A DNA stretch of 64,000 nt from Cinclus cinclus (taxonomy: Eukaryota; Chordata; Aves; Passeriformes; Cinclidae). Of this stretch, positions 39,146 through 52,900 are shown piece by piece. Below the pieces are notes generated by a model. That model saw only the letters and a program-made list of their open reading frames with translations, made no database searches and was not told the origin of the DNA. Location of the stretch: assembly GCF_963662255.1 (NCBI RefSeq), contig NC_085048.1, forward strand, positions 95,133,729-95,197,728, given 5' to 3'. A program made the position numbers and the translations under genes. The stretch's first letter is position 1, and each line of letters begins with the position of its first letter.

Positions 39146-41834
39146 GCCTTTTCTTAGTTTGCTGAATGTGTGGCTGTGACTAGTAATCCTCACATTGCTG
39201 TAACAGATTGTTTGCTTTTCAAGAACTGACCGTCAAATCAAGTTAATACCTAAGAAGTGACAGCATTCCCAGTAATGACATGTCAGTTTGATGTCACTGG
39301 TGCTCTGTGAATAACTGGTCTTGGGGTTTTGGTGCTGAACTGCTGAGATCAGAAGCAGTTAGATATTGAAATGTTTAAAAGGTTTTGATCTTGTTGTCAA
39401 AATCAAAAAACCTGTTTGTTTTATAAGGAATCCACATTAAATACCCATTGCATGTAGGAGGAGGAGACCATATGCAGGAAGAGAATATTGGCGGCGTACT
39501 TGTGTCAAAAGTACAAGGAGTGTGGGAGATTTATACTCTGTTCCTTACTGCTGCAGAGATTCCACCCGTATTTCCCCCAGCCTACAAGGATGCATAGATT
39601 TTGTGCCTTTGAGGCTGGTGGGAAACACTGTCAAATCCTCTATAAGATTTTAATGGAAAAAAGAGAGGAGCCCACATACAAGCACTTTGGAATGCCAACC
39701 ATACCTGCTGCCTTTGGTTCAGACCCCGACAATAGCTTCACCAGTGACCACAGAGTCTTCAGTCAACTGAGGTAGAATTGTTTCTACCACACTGAATGTA
39801 ATTAAAATGAAGTATTGCATCTCGGTGTAGAATAAAGTTTCCATTCTGTTCACAGCCATGTGGTGTATTCACCAGTTGAGATGCTAATTGAAAATGTGGG
39901 GTTTTTTCTTCATGTTGGTAGCAAGTGTTTGCGTTCCACTGGGGGGTGAGTTGTGGGGTGTGTTTGATTCACAGAACACTGCTGGTTTCTGAACTGGTTC
40001 TCTGTAGTGAATGCAGTAAAGTAAGGTTTAAAAAAAGAAGAAGAATTGTGACAACAAAATTATTAAATCCTTTGGGAGAAATCCTTTGGGAGGGAAGGAA
40101 GGATGGCAGTCTGGGCTTACCTTAAAAATTCCTCCTCCGCTTGTGGTCTGTTTGGGAATGTGTTCTAGCTGCAGGGAGCAAAACTATTAACCTATTTAGA
40201 AACAGGCTCTGTACAGCTATATTAGCATCATCCCTCCTGCACAGCTTGCTGCTTGTCTTCCTTCTCTTAACAAAATGCATTTTATATGTGCACAGCTGAT
40301 TTTTGTCTGGTTGGATTTCAGCTGGTGTAGACTTGGAAGACAGTGAGTGGGTATAAAGTTGTGATAAAAACACAGGTCATCTCTGTCTGTGGTGAATCAG
40401 TGGGACATTTGTCTCTCTGCTGCAGGAGGGGGTTGACATCTCAGTTTCTGGATGACTAGGGAAGATATTTCAGTATCTGTGGTGAGCAAATGAAATCTGT
40501 GACCAGAATCCTGTGTTAGCCAGTAAAACCTGTTTCACCTTGCAGTTAGATGAAATTATTTTTAAAAGCCCATTTCATAGCAGTTGAAGAAATCTGTCAG
40601 TAGATGCTTGTCATATCGTCCTTCTGGAAACGTGTGCACAACAGAATTTTGTAGTTGCAGAATTTTGCAGATGGTTTTTTAGTGGTTTTGTCAAAATTAA
40701 TAACATGAATTCTTTGCATTCAGGAATCAGGTTGCTTTTCCAAACTGTGATCTGCAGTATTGCAATAATGACCAGTACCATGGAGGTAGTAACTTTCCAA
40801 TCAAGGCACTCAAAGCTCTGTACAGTGTGACTGTATTCCTGATGATAAATTTCTGTGGTTTTCAGTGTGTGGATGGAGTTTGTCATGCTTATACTAGTAG
40901 GTGTGGGCTATTTTGGCAGCTGCCAAATAGTTATTCTTAATTCTTAGAGGTTTCCCCTGCACCTCTCTGCAGGCTTGGAAATCTGATTTCATGTAGCTGG
41001 GGCAGTAATATTGCTTTTGTCCATCTGCATAGGGTTGGTGTGTTTTTAAATCTTGTTACATTTTCACTTGTATAGTTTTTATCTATGCAGGGGAATAAAT
41101 GCAGAGGTGTAAATATAGCAGTGCAGGCTTGCATGTTTGTGCACACGTGCTCTCAGCAAAAGAGCCTTCCTCTATGGATTTTCATCAGTATTTACTTAGA
41201 GTTGTACAATTACACTTCCATAATTCCATAGGTAGGTAGGAAATAATTTTAAGTCACGTTTACAAAATTATGCATTTTTAAATTTGCATATTGGACTTTC
41301 TGTTGGAAAAGCCTTAGCATCTGGTTTAAATACATGAGAAATTACACTAAATTAAGTTAGTTTAAGCTTCCAGTTAGAGCCTAAAAAGTTTAAATCATGT
41401 TGTCCTAAATGCAGCATCCTTGTGTAGACAAAAGAATTTCAGTAAAGAGACATAGACTGGGTGCTCAGGTGTTTGTTTGTGCAGCCCTGGATGGAGCCAC
41501 ATTTTGGATTTCTGTGTGGAGGGTTGCTTGATGGTGGCAGCATGTGAAGTTCAAGATAAGTAGAGCAAGGAAATGCCATACAATTGTTAGTGTGAAATCT
41601 GACAAATAGAACAATTTTCTACCCTTGAGTGACTTAAAACCATTTGCAACCTTAATCCAAAAAGGCTCTGCTTAAAGCAGTGTTCTGCTCTAGAGATGAA
41701 CAACAGCAAAATAATCTAGACAGAAGTGCATGGTTTCACTTCCCGTGTTGTTAGTGTACTGACAGTATTCTCTGTTTTCCCTAAACTTTATAGGGTGCAA
41801 CAATCCAGAGGCTTTGGTTCTTCTGCCACTGATT

Positions 41835-41925
41835 CTGTAAATAATTTAATTTCTTTGAGCTTCATTTTTTCCCTTGTATAAAAAATAGAATATATATTTT
41901 CCTTGTTAAGACCTTCATTGTTTTG
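41835..41925 (+). repeat. Possible MIR-type SINE remnant
   Basis: 'tttaatttctttgagcttcattttttcccttgtataaaaaatagaatatata' follows the order of the MIR 3' half (cttaacctctctgagcctcagtttcctcatctgtaaaatgggaataata). Low confidence because the stretch is AT-rich. Confidence 0.35.
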
Positions 41926-44900
41926 GAGGCAGATTTTTAACTGCAAAGCATTGTTATTATTGTTGTTTACTTGTATTAATATATGGTGAATTAATAACTG
42001 AAATACTCAGAAAATGGAATACTTTGGGGAGAGAAAGGAGAAGAAAGGAATACTTTCCATCTCACTTTTTTCTTTGCCCTTGATTTGGCTCTACTGCTAA
42101 GGTTCTTATCACCAGCATTTCAGATCCACTGGTCTGGGAAGCTACTGTGTTGCATTACAGAGGTGTGATGAAAACCAAGACTTGAGACTTCTTTCCTTTT
42201 TCAATAGGAGGTGCTTAACAAATGGATATAGACAGGAAATATAACATGATAAAAAGCATAAAGTTCACTGGAATTTGAGGCAGGTTGCCCGTCCGTTCAT
42301 ACAATTTTGAATTATCTTTCATGCTTGGTAGCGTTAAGCAGATCAATTCAACCAGCAAACAAAGAGGGATGAAGAACACCTCATAGGTAAATTTCTTGTT
42401 CAGGTTCATTTCATATAATGATAAGAATTGGGTAGCAATAAAAAAAAAATTCTATCTGTCACTTTGTTGTTGTCCCTGTTCTCTGTAGCTCTTTATGGGC
42501 TCCCTCACTCCCTCATGTCAAGGCAGTGACTTATCTTCCCTTCCAGGTCCTTTTTCATTCCTACCTGATTGACTCTTACCTGACTGACATTTTTTCAGTT
42601 GCTGCTTCTTCCCAAAAAAATCCGACGAAGTACCTCAGCCAGTTTGCATCAAAATGGATCAGCTCATGGTTCAAGCACATTTTCCAGACACAGTTAATAT
42701 GTCTGTGTCTCAGTTGCTGGGCAGACGTAGCCTTTAGGAGCACAGCCTTCTCCTGCCTTCTGTCCATGTGCTTGCTTGCAGTCACAGCCCAGCCTGTGAG
42801 CTGCAGCCCTGGGTGCTGTGAAGGCTGCCTGGGAGAGTGGAGGGGGAGACAAATTGTCTAAATGAACCATTAAAGATTGTTCCTCCAATATGGGATGGCA
42901 GTGCATTGACAGGGTGGTGGCGAGGAAGCATATGTTAGGTGTTACTGTTCTGTTCTGTGGTTGGTGTGGTTGTCATCAAGTTCTGTTTTATCTTAACTTT
43001 CCTGAGATGCCAGTAGGCAATAATATCCAACTTCTTTGCTGTCACTGCATTCACACCTACACCAACTTCACTGCCACCTTAAACCACCACATTCTCAATT
43101 AAAATATGTTTCTGTAAGAGCTCAGTGATTAAAAAAATAGTATCTTCCCTGAAAATGAGGTATCATAGCTAATTTCTAGCATCAAGTGAAATTTTCATTT
43201 TGATGGGTACATAAGCATAGAAAGAAAGCAAAATTCATGTTCAATCTTACATGACTACTTCTTTATTCAAAGCTGTTATGGTCTGTCTGATAAGCAGAGA
43301 GACTGAAGGTAATTAAAACAAATTTTATAAATATACTTGCAGTTGAAAGATGTATTGTCATCACAATCTCATTGATACACTATGAGTATAAATTGGGGCA
43401 AACTTCTCGCTGACTTGTACTGTACTGGGAGTTTTGAGATTTGCAGATGGTGTGACTCACCAGAAACTGCAAGCAGTGTTTTTATAGAACTTCAGTTTTA
43501 TTAGGTGGAAAACACACACAAGTACACTTCTCTCACCAGAAAAAAGCATGGCTAGTGCAGAGTCAGAACAAACTTCCTGCAGTGATTTGCAGTATGGATT
43601 CACAGGGGAAATGGCCCAGGACAGAAGGTAGTGCAATATCCATTGTCCATTTCATCCCTGGCCTGTTTCTGCAGTAGTTACAAAAAATATTGCTAAGCAT
43701 GATGCACTTTTTCTTTTCCTCATAGGACTTTGCAAGTCAACAGATAACTTGGTGTTTTGGGTTTTTTTTCCCTTCAAGTTCCTAAATAAATGTCAGATGG
43801 TCCTTATTCTCTGTCTATGAAACTGTGACATCAATATTTACTAATAGAAATAAATTTCTCCTTTTTGTCCCGTCCCTAGCACATGTTTCCAAATTCTGTT
43901 CAGGTTTGTGACCAGGGGCTGGTCGTTTTACTTTGGAATGGTGTGTTTGTTGTGTGGCCTTCAGAAAGACTGGGTTGCTGATGTCCGTGCACGTGCATGA
44001 TTTGTAGTCTTGATTGCCACCCCCCACCAAATTAGAGTGGTTAACTAAAAGATAAGGAATGCTTTATAAAATGCATTCATTTACAAAGGTGAAACGTATC
44101 ATTTTTTAGGAAGTGCCCTGACTGGGATCTATTATGTTGTCTCAAGACAAGGTGAGATGAGATGCTCAGCTCAGTTTCTGATGTGAAACAGCCCTTGAGC
44201 ATGTCCAGGTGCTGTCCCAGGGCACTCAGCAGCTCTGCTCAGCAGACGTGTGGGGGTCAGGCAGCTGAACTGCATCCAGCTGAAAAGGGAACAGGCAGGA
44301 GGTTGTTCCTCTGGACGTGGTCAGAGCACTGCAGCTCTCCTGGGAGCTCTGTGAAATACTTCACGAAGACAAGCACTTGGTTATTTGGGATCTGGATGGA
44401 AAAATGGCAGCTCCAGCCACTCAACACCCCAGGGCATTAACTGCTACAGAAGGCGAGTTATAATAGAAAGAGGTAATGTTTCCCAATTAAGTATGTAAAC
44501 CCTGCTGCAGCACAGCCCAGCTGTATTTTCAATAATATCATTTATTGCACAATTACTCAGTGTGTTGTGAGCAACAGCTAATCTTAAGAAGCTACAGTTT
44601 TACTCAGCTGTGGCTTTAGATTTAGCACAAACAACATTGTAAGATTTAAAAACAACAACAAAAACCCTCAATACACCCTACTCCCAACAACAAAGAAGAA
44701 GAAAACCAAAATGCTTTGGGAGTTTCTTTATATCCCTCTAATTCTGAGCCTGCCTATGCTTTACATTTTTTCACTGTAACTGAGGAATTGGAAATAGGTC
44801 TGTGCTTTTTCATAAATTAAAATAGGTATTTTCATGTCATCACTAGACTTTTATTTCTGAAGATTTAACAAAATATGAACTATTATGGGACTCTTATTGA

Positions 44901-45243
44901 AATAAACTGAGGATGATTTATTTTTGTCAGCCTCCTTCCAGAGAGACACTGAAACTTTTATTGAAGAAACTTTCCTCCAGTCATGTGTGCTTGAAACCAG
45001 AACTCAGTCTCTTCCAGGTGTAGCAGGAATGTCTCTTAACATTGTCATAACTTGCAGGCATCTCAAGTGGTGTGTCTGTGAGACAGTTGCATTTACACTT
45101 ACTGGTTCTGTGAAAACCATGTGCTTAAACACCTGTCAGATGTGTTTTAATGCACTTACATAAAATGCAAGCATAATATAAATTATGTGCCAGCAAATAA
45201 AGAGTAGAGATTTAGGTACAGAGCTGGGAATGTTCGTGAAGTT

Positions 45244-45259
45244 AAAAAAAAAAAAAAAA
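45244..45259. repeat. A16 homopolymer
   Basis: Simple A run followed by A-rich sequence in CNIH3 intron 1. No retrotransposed gene was recognised upstream of it. Confidence 0.9.
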
Positions 45260-45809
45260 GGAAAACGAAAAAAGAAAAATGCAAGTAAACATAAATGTGC
45301 AGTATATTTGAGGCTAACCTCTTTTCCATCCTTCCCCATTTCTGTTAGTGCTGATGCTGATATCCAGTTGCAAAGAGATACTCAATTCTATGTGTGTCTC
45401 ACGTGTAACCCTCTTAGCAGTTCAGCTGGAGGATATGAAGACCTGTCCAAGAATTATTAAATACAGAGGTGTCATGAGCCTTATTCTTCACAAATGTACT
45501 GCAAGCCCCTCACAGCTTCTGTTAGTTGCTCTTTTACCATTGCAATTCTAATTCCTAACTTGGAGAGATACTGCATCCATAGGGAGAAATGCTTCACTTG
45601 TAATCACATTTTATAGCTCCCTTTGTGGTTTATTCTGCCACTTTGGCTTGTCATAGTTGAATAAATTGAGTTCTGTGGAGTGCTCCTGTAAAATGCCACA
45701 CTTTTGATTTTTAAATGTATTTTGGTGGCATGAATGCAACATTAGAACGGGGTGAGGAGTGGTGCTGAAATTCATGGACTGTAGCTCTGGGTTTTGTTCT
45801 TGAGCCTCT

Positions 45810-45900
45810 CACTGGATTATTATGATTCAGGACCAGGTCATTTTCAGGTTTTCTGCTCCTGCCTTCCATCTCTGTTAAATGGATGTATTTTGGCTATGCA
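45810..45900 (+). repeat. Possible MIR-type SINE remnant
   Basis: 'ggaccaggtcattttcaggttttctgctcctgccttccatctctgttaaatggatgta' keeps the order of the MIR core and 3' half. Assigned by eye and weak. Confidence 0.3.
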
Positions 45901-47026
45901 GCAAGTCTGTGCTGACACCCAGTTTGTTCTTTTCTAAACAGCCAAGCTGCAGGCACACTGTTAGACATCAAGGAATGGCTGTTGCACTCATCTGCTGATT
46001 ACCAGACTGCTGCCTTGTACTTCCATCATCTTTTATTGAGAACAGACACACTGGTTTGTAAAGTGTCTAAAAAGGAATCATTGTTTTAACATCTGTTTAT
46101 TGTGGTACCTGTCAGTGAGCTTTCCTTCCTTGGGTGAAGCAAGACAAAAACAGCAGAAAAGGTATTACTAGAATGCAAACACAAAGTTAAGAATGTACTT
46201 TGAGATCTTTGAATGAAGTATGCTGAGGATTATTACAGCTGTTTTCTTTCCAAGAGAGCAGCCTTCCAAGAAAACGCTACCTCTTCACTTGATCCAACAC
46301 ATCTTCCGAGAAAGTGCTATCAAACACTATTATTTTTATAAACAATTTATCTGCTCTAATTTAAAAGCACCAGAAATTACCAGGGTGTCTCAATCTATCT
46401 GTTAATGGAGGAAACTGAAGGACGTGAGCAAGAGACATCTCTTCATTAATGGGGTTTAAAGTTCTAAAACCTGCCAGAATTTAAGAAGGGCATATTTGCT
46501 CTAGAGTGCTTTACCTCTTGAGGAATGTGCTTATTAATGAATAGCAGCTTAATGGTGAAGCTGATACTAATTCAGAATTAGTAATTGAGGTAGGTTTAAT
46601 GACTAATAAAAATGGACTGTTTATGTACTAAATCGTTAGATGTGTGTCTGTGTTTTAGGCAGCTAATGACTTTTTCCATAAAATTTGGAGATGTATTCGT
46701 TTGTGAAGTAGTTTTGAGTCATGTGGAAATCTTAGAAAAGAGATCTTGCTGATATGAGGGAAGAAATATGGAAAGTGGCAACACTGAAAAGGCTATAGAT
46801 ATGATTTTGCAGAGTGACAGGTTAATGAGTTCTAGGTGTCATACGTAGGAGTATCCCATGTTTTGTTTTAACTACTTAGTTCTAAAATGACTTTGTCAGG
46901 GAAGCTATTTTTCCATATTTTCCCTGTAGAGTGAGGAAGGCAGGCAATGCATCTAATTAGTCCCTTAAGGAAAATAAATATTTGAAGGAGCATTCATGAT
47001 GGGACTTGAAAAAAATTGTTTTTCAG

Positions 47027-47095
47027 ATAATTGCCTTCGATGAGCTTCGCACAGACTTCAAGAGCCCCATCGACCAGTGCAACCCGGCGCACGCA
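47027..47095 (+). CDS. CNIH3: CNIH3 coding exon 2
   Basis: This is the second coding exon, 69 bases and 23 residues, beginning [20 protein letters not shown] and ending AHA. It carries the cornichon signature after the first membrane segment ([10 protein letters not shown]) and the SPIDQCNP stretch. CNIH2, as I recall it, has NPIDQGNP here, so this favours CNIH3. The acceptor is a short T-rich tract ending TTTTTCAG at 47026, and the donor is GTGAGT at 47096. Both edges are phase 0, so it joins exon 1 (…IWH) and exon 3 (RERL…) without a frame change. Intron 1 before it is about 20.6 kb. An open frame continues past the donor to 47224, but that extension is intronic. Mammalian CNIH3 has Val where this exon has Ala in NPAHA, a mild difference. 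Confidence 0.95.
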
Positions 47096-49931
47096 GTGAG
47101 TACAGCCAGCGCCTGCGGGGCTGGGGCGGCGGCAGAAATGGGGGACACCCAGCTGCCAGTGGAGAAGGAGTGTGGAAATGAGCAGGGAGTCTCTTGTGAA
47201 GTCAGCTGTGGTTTGGAAAACTGATCTATTGGGCCAGTCTTAGGAAGCCAGATGGTGGTTTTTATGTTAATGGCTTTCCTCTTTGCTGAAGGAGGCAGGA
47301 AAGTAATTTGGAAATTCAAAAACCGAAGGATGTCATGCAATGCTAATGCTTTCTTTTTTACTTTATCATTCTGTGGCGCAAGTTTTCCTTTTTGAAATAC
47401 TTTGCTTTTGCTGTGTTCAAGCGTGGGATGACCACCTTCTCCCATACTGTCTGTATCAATGAGCCAAAAACTTGAAAGAATTTGTTAAGAGGTGCATGGC
47501 TTTTCCTCTCTGTGCCATGTCAGATTCCCCGATGCTTTAGGAGTAAATATTATTTTCTGCTGCACCTGGTCTAGGAGAGCATTAAATACCTGGGACTGTA
47601 AACTCAGTTTTAATTAATGAATCAGAAAGGTAGACTAGATTTAAGCCTATCCAAATGTCTCTGCTAATTAAAGCTGTAATCTAGGGTGATTTAGCTGACT
47701 ACAGCTACACGTGCCAGTTTGTACCACCAGAACTGAGAGCAGAACTTGGCTCCCTCACAATGACAATGATTATGACAGGTGCTGAATTTGATCTCTGCAG
47801 AGTATCAAGTTTTTTAATTGCCTACAATTGATAACCAGATTCAGTAGCTCGTACTTTGCCATTTAACCTTGTTTCATAACTCAGCTGAGGACTTGTACTG
47901 CTTAGACCACCGATGATTTTAAGCATAAACTTTAAAATCCTAGAATAAAAATATTTTTTTTACTGTTCACTAGCACATAAGCAAAGAATGAGATGAAAAG
48001 AAAGAAATTATATGAAAAAATCCTGTCGAGGACATCAGTGGAAGTAATCTGGTTTTAAATTTACTGGAAGTAATCTGATTTCCAATTCACTTTATCTGTT
48101 TTTACTTCCTATCTGAGAACTGCACACTGAATTTATAGGTACCAAATTCCAGCAAATTGTTCACTTCCTTAAACTTGAGATGCTCTATGGAGATAATCTC
48201 ATCTTATTTGAAAATGGTGATGGAATTGGTCTCCATAAAAAAAAAGTTAACAAGTCCCTTTTTTAAGTTTTATTAGTCGAGGAATCAAAAAGTCATTCAT
48301 AAAGTAAAGCACAGCAGAGTATTCTGTGTCTGGTTCACATACTTGACTTCCATGAAACCTTCTGTGATAATTCAAGCAATATTGTCAGATTGCTTTTTTT
48401 TCTGCACAGTATACGTGTTGATCCCTTTTATATTGTCGTAAAAGGAAGATTTTTAGAAGGGATTTCTTATATCTTTGGTCAAGTGTATTTTCTTTTTTCC
48501 CTCTGCACTGTTGCTTGTGCCCATATTCCATTTCTTTGGTGGGGTAGTTTTCTCTATTGCGCTGTAAAAGTGTCTGAAGTTTACCCATGTGTCCTCCACA
48601 ATGATTTCATGACAGAGGGTAGAGACTTTTTGACAAGAGGAGGCTGAATTAAAGACAAATGAGAGGCAAAACAATGTCAGTACTGTGAAATTAATTCAGA
48701 TTTCCAGGTTTGCTCTCTATTACCCTCAGTTCAGACATAGATTTCCTGCTTGTCCAAGGCCAGCTGCAGCTGGCATCTGTCTTTCCCTCTCCACTTTGAA
48801 AGGCAGGGGATCTTTCTGCAGCTTCTCAGGCACATCCACACACATCCATTCTCATGTTCACAACTGTGACTCTGAAATTTCTGACTCTCTTTTAGCTCAG
48901 AGACTCCAAAAAGAGTTTTTCTCCAAGTGTCTGTCAGGCTGCCACCGCCTTAATGTCTTTCCAAGGTGGTACTTTTTTTTTTTTCTAATGGCTTTAACCT
49001 AGGGACAGGAAAGCAAAAAAGACATTTATTTGGAAAGTAGAATTAAATTTGCCACAAGCTTGAGTTTTAAAACATTTGAAAAGCAAAAATCTTAGGGGAG
49101 GTTTGCTTCTCACATCGTTATAGTACATCACCTGTTTAAAAAAGTTAATTGTTTGGAATATTTTTGCCATATCTAAATGAAAATATCGGGTAGTCTTCTG
49201 AGGACAGCAAACCCACTCTGCCTTCTGCAATGTAACTAACAGTAGAATCTTTCACAGTAACTCCAGCCATGGGGTTATGCAGTGAAATTTGGTTTTGCTG
49301 GTGAGCTTCTCATTATGAGCCATTGAAAAGAAAGCCTGGCTTTGATTTGACTTCTTTCTCTGAGTTGAGTTTACAACATTTTTTGAGTCACAATGCTTAA
49401 TTGCAGTGATTTCCAGGGTTTATGAATGCATCTGTTGTTTAAAGCAGCATTTCTAGGCCATCTCAGATATTTTTCACTAATGTGCTAAATCACATGTTCA
49501 GGCACCATCTCAGTGATAGAGGAAGAGCTGCCATGCAAACTTCATTGTTGTTTTCCCATTCAGGTTCATCTTGATTTTCAGGCTGGGTACCTGAAAATGT
49601 AAGACCAAGTCTCTGTGGTATAAATTGGCACAACTGGATAGAGCCACAAATGTTGACTTAAAAAAGAGTTGCAGCCTCTGGCTGAAGGTTAACATAGACT
49701 AGAGTCCCCAGCTGATATTGTTGCGCCCAGTAACAAATGAAAAATAACTTATTGGGAAATAAGAAATGGGAAAATCCTTGGGTTTTCAAGCAGTAAGTTG
49801 ATTCAGATTAATAACATGGGCTGCTTCACTTCAGCCTTTAATTAAAACATTGACGCCTTGTAATTGTAATATATTTTCTTCATTTGTAACACTAGCTAAT
49901 CTCCTGCCTTTCCCCCACTTTCTCTTGACAG
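47096..49931 (+). other. CNIH3: CNIH3 intron 2 (2,836 bp)
   Basis: A short intron between exons 2 and 3 with GTGAGT donor and GACAG acceptor. A plausible branch site (CTAAT, in 'actagctaat') lies about 40 bases before the acceptor. Apart from a possible ancient repeat near 47.7 kb it holds nothing recognisable. The open frames inside it, such as 47023-47445 on the minus strand, partly mirror exon 2 and are by-products. Confidence 0.9.
47700..47762. repeat. Possible ancient amniote dispersed repeat
   Basis: 'gtgccagtttgtaccaccagaactgagagcagaacttggctcc' resembles the same old repeat type as at 3620 ('gatttacaccagtgtaactgagagcagaatctggcc'). It lies in CNIH3 intron 2. The match is short. Confidence 0.35.
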
Positions 49932-49979
49932 AGGGAGCGGCTGAGGAATATTGAGAGGATTTGCTTCCTGCTGCGAAAG
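49932..49979 (+). CDS. CNIH3: CNIH3 coding exon 3 (16-residue CNIH2/3-specific cassette)
   Basis: This 48-base exon encodes 16 residues, RERLRNIERICFLLRK. It is preceded by a good pyrimidine tract (CCTTTCCCCCACTTTCTC) and the acceptor GACAG, and followed by the donor GTGAGC at 49980. It is phase 0 at both ends. From family knowledge, CNIH1 and CNIH4 lack this stretch, while CNIH2 and CNIH3 have it, and the segment has been implicated in AMPA receptor modulation. Phe12 of the cassette (ICFLL) fits CNIH3, whereas CNIH2 has Cys there. The exon ends just before the expected LVLPEY segment. That next exon could not be found downstream in the window, so the gene is truncated here by the window edge. 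Confidence 0.95.
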
Positions 49980-52900
49980 GTGAGCGTGAACCAGCCAAGG
50001 ATTTGTGAAGTTTATGAGAATTGAAGCCATCCAGTGGCAACGTGCATTTATTTTCTCTGTGATCACCATGTACTCTATTGATGGAAAGCTGGATTCTACT
50101 GAGAAGTGAAAGTCAGGATGACCTTGTAAGGACAGAGTAAGACAAATTATAAAAGGTTGACATAATAGAGGGTGTCTGGATAAAAAGTGAACTTCAGAAC
50201 ATCAGCCCATTTATTTTGGAACAAGCTTTTCCAAGGTGATGAATCTTTTTACAGTTGCAGCTGGCTTTTATAGTCCTATAAAACTGCTGTTATTGTTGTA
50301 GTACAGGCTTTAAAAATACCCTTTCTTTTGAGTGGTGACTTACTACTTGACATGCTGAACATTTTTATTAGTTACATATCTAATGTTCAAGGTTGATTCA
50401 ATAGAAAAGTTGATAACAGTATGCATTTTAGCTTGACACAGGTGAGATGCTGAGTGCCTCAGCTTCTGAGAGATTCAAAGGAGCTGATAGATTGTGGGTT
50501 ACTTATTTGTGCCTTCAAATAGGATTTTCATAAGCAATCTTTGTTTTTCCTGACTGTGTCTCATTGAAGTGAAAATAATCATGGTTCCAAACTATTTTAT
50601 TCTGTGTTCAAGTTTCTATACATTATGTTCTGCAGGGTGGCAACACAGCCACCTAATTCCTGCATTTTTCCTTAAAAAGGTCATCACTGTAGCGTGTACT
50701 GCTGAATTCACCCTAATCAAGCCAAGACCTAAATTCAGATAGGGTTTTAAGAAGCTGGTGGCATCATCCTCAGAGGTTTTGGGAAAGCCAGTGCTGGGGA
50801 TTATCACTTTGGGCTGATCCAAAGGCATGACTGTGACCCTGTGCAGAACCGATAGGCTGCCATCCTCTGCTCAGTCAGAACCTGAGTCATATCTGTGTGG
50901 CACCACTGTGAGCATGTGACTGCTAGGAGCCACATTTAAGTACTTCCTGAACCTGCTTATGCCACTTGGGATATGAAAATAAGGGGAAGTACTGACCACC
51001 AGTAGCTTTCCAGTTTATCAAATAGGCAGCCAGCCAGTCTCAAGCTGTGTCCCAGTTTCTTGGACATAAAGCAACTCTTGAGTGGTAATGGTTTAATATG
51101 TGTGAGCCCCATGGGAATGCCTTGCCTGCATCAATGTTTAATTTTTATTGCTCCTCAGCCTTGTTGTGAATGGCAAAATGGAGCGGTTTGGCTAATTGCA
51201 GACTCTGTATTCATAAGGGATTGGCTTGCTTCTGGTTCACTTAAATGGTTTGTTAATTCAGCCTCTTCTTCCAAGTTCTTTGGGGACACATTTGTTTTAA
51301 TTGAGAGATTATATGCAAGAAGAGGAGGGTGCAATAACTACAGAGATTTGTAACCTTCAAATCTGACAGCCACTAAAAATAGCTGTGTTTTATGCAGTAT
51401 GGAGGAAAATAGAGGAAAAACAGTGAAGAACTGAGTGCCAGCTATATTGATACAGGAAAATAGCTGTTAGGATTCTTCCAGTAAGTACTAAATATGTCCT
51501 TCAATATTGTGTGGCTTTAGAGTATGTTTCTATTTCTCTGAAGCAACAGCATACCTGTTTTGAAGTCAGGAAGTTCTTTTATGGGGCTTTGAAAACAGAG
51601 GTATCTTGCTACTTATGGCATTAGAACTTAATGCTTAAGAGCTGATGTAAATTTGTTGTTTTAAAGAGGTTATAGGCAGGCTATAAAAATATGTTCAATT
51701 TCATTATATGCTGGTCTTAGAAGGTGTTCTTGGGAATTGTTAAATTGTTAAATATGTCATATGAATCTGATCCCAGTGAGCAAAGACTTTTTAAGGATGT
51801 TAAGATGTTGTTAAGGATGTTTAAAGTGGTTTTGGATTTATCTCCAAAATACTTGGAGAAGTTTATTGAGAAGCTGTGACCGGGTGTGTGATATTTCACC
51901 AGATGTTATATAACTTATCTAACTTATTTCCAAAACAGAATGGAGGATGCAACTGTTCTGCAGCCAGGCATTTTCTGGGGTTTGGTTTGGGGGAAAATGT
52001 TTCTATATCATTAAAACAAGCAGGGTTTGTGGGAAGCTGATATATATGACACTGGCATGCAGGAACACATGGGTCCTTGTTTCTATGGAGCTGTAGGATT
52101 AGATAAGCCCAAATTTTCTCATTACTGGAGAATGATCAATTTGGCATAAAGAAGTTATGAACATTTTATAGCCACAATCAGATCTCTCCTGCCCTGAAGT
52201 AAATGAGAAGAAGGCTTCTTTTCTGAACCCAGCATCATGTGAGGTCCTCTCAGGCTACAGATGCCTCATTTAATTTCATCCAGTGCTGTGGGGCTTTCCA
52301 GGATAGATTTGTGTTCATGTCCTGCTGCGTATCCCATCGTGCAGACATTGGCTGCCATGCAAGTGCCATGTGCTTCACACAGGACACACCAGTGTGAGCA
52401 AATGCTGTGGAGGCTTTTTTGCTATAAATTTCCTTTGTTTCCCTGAGGATGTGAGTCCATGGCTCACTGCAGAGCTGTCCAGGGGACACAAACTAGTGGT
52501 GGTGGGAGCAGAGAAGTATATAGAGCAGCTCAGGCTTATCAGCCCTGCCGAGGGGTGCCGTAGGCAAGATGTGCCTCTGAGGTCCACCATGATTTTTACA
52601 GTCAAATATTTTGGTGAGGTTGTTAAAATATATTCCATTACTGATGACAGCAATATTATTTAATTGCAATTGCAGTTGTATTTCAAGAAATCTATCTAAA
52701 CGATTGATTCCTTATTTTTTAATACCTAGTTAACACTAAGGACAATTAGGAATTTCCTAGATTAAAATACAGTCAAATTCATTAATCAAGCACTGTAATA
52801 TTATTACTTTACCTTGGAGCAAATTTAAATTAAATTTTGATTAGATTATTCGTCATAATTTTTGAATTAATTCAATAAATCCTAACTAAGGAGGAGAGTT

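Noticed and set aside
44160..44440. 92-codon open frame in a GC-richer patch of intron 1
   Set aside because: No recognisable domain, and no supporting splice sites at sensible positions.
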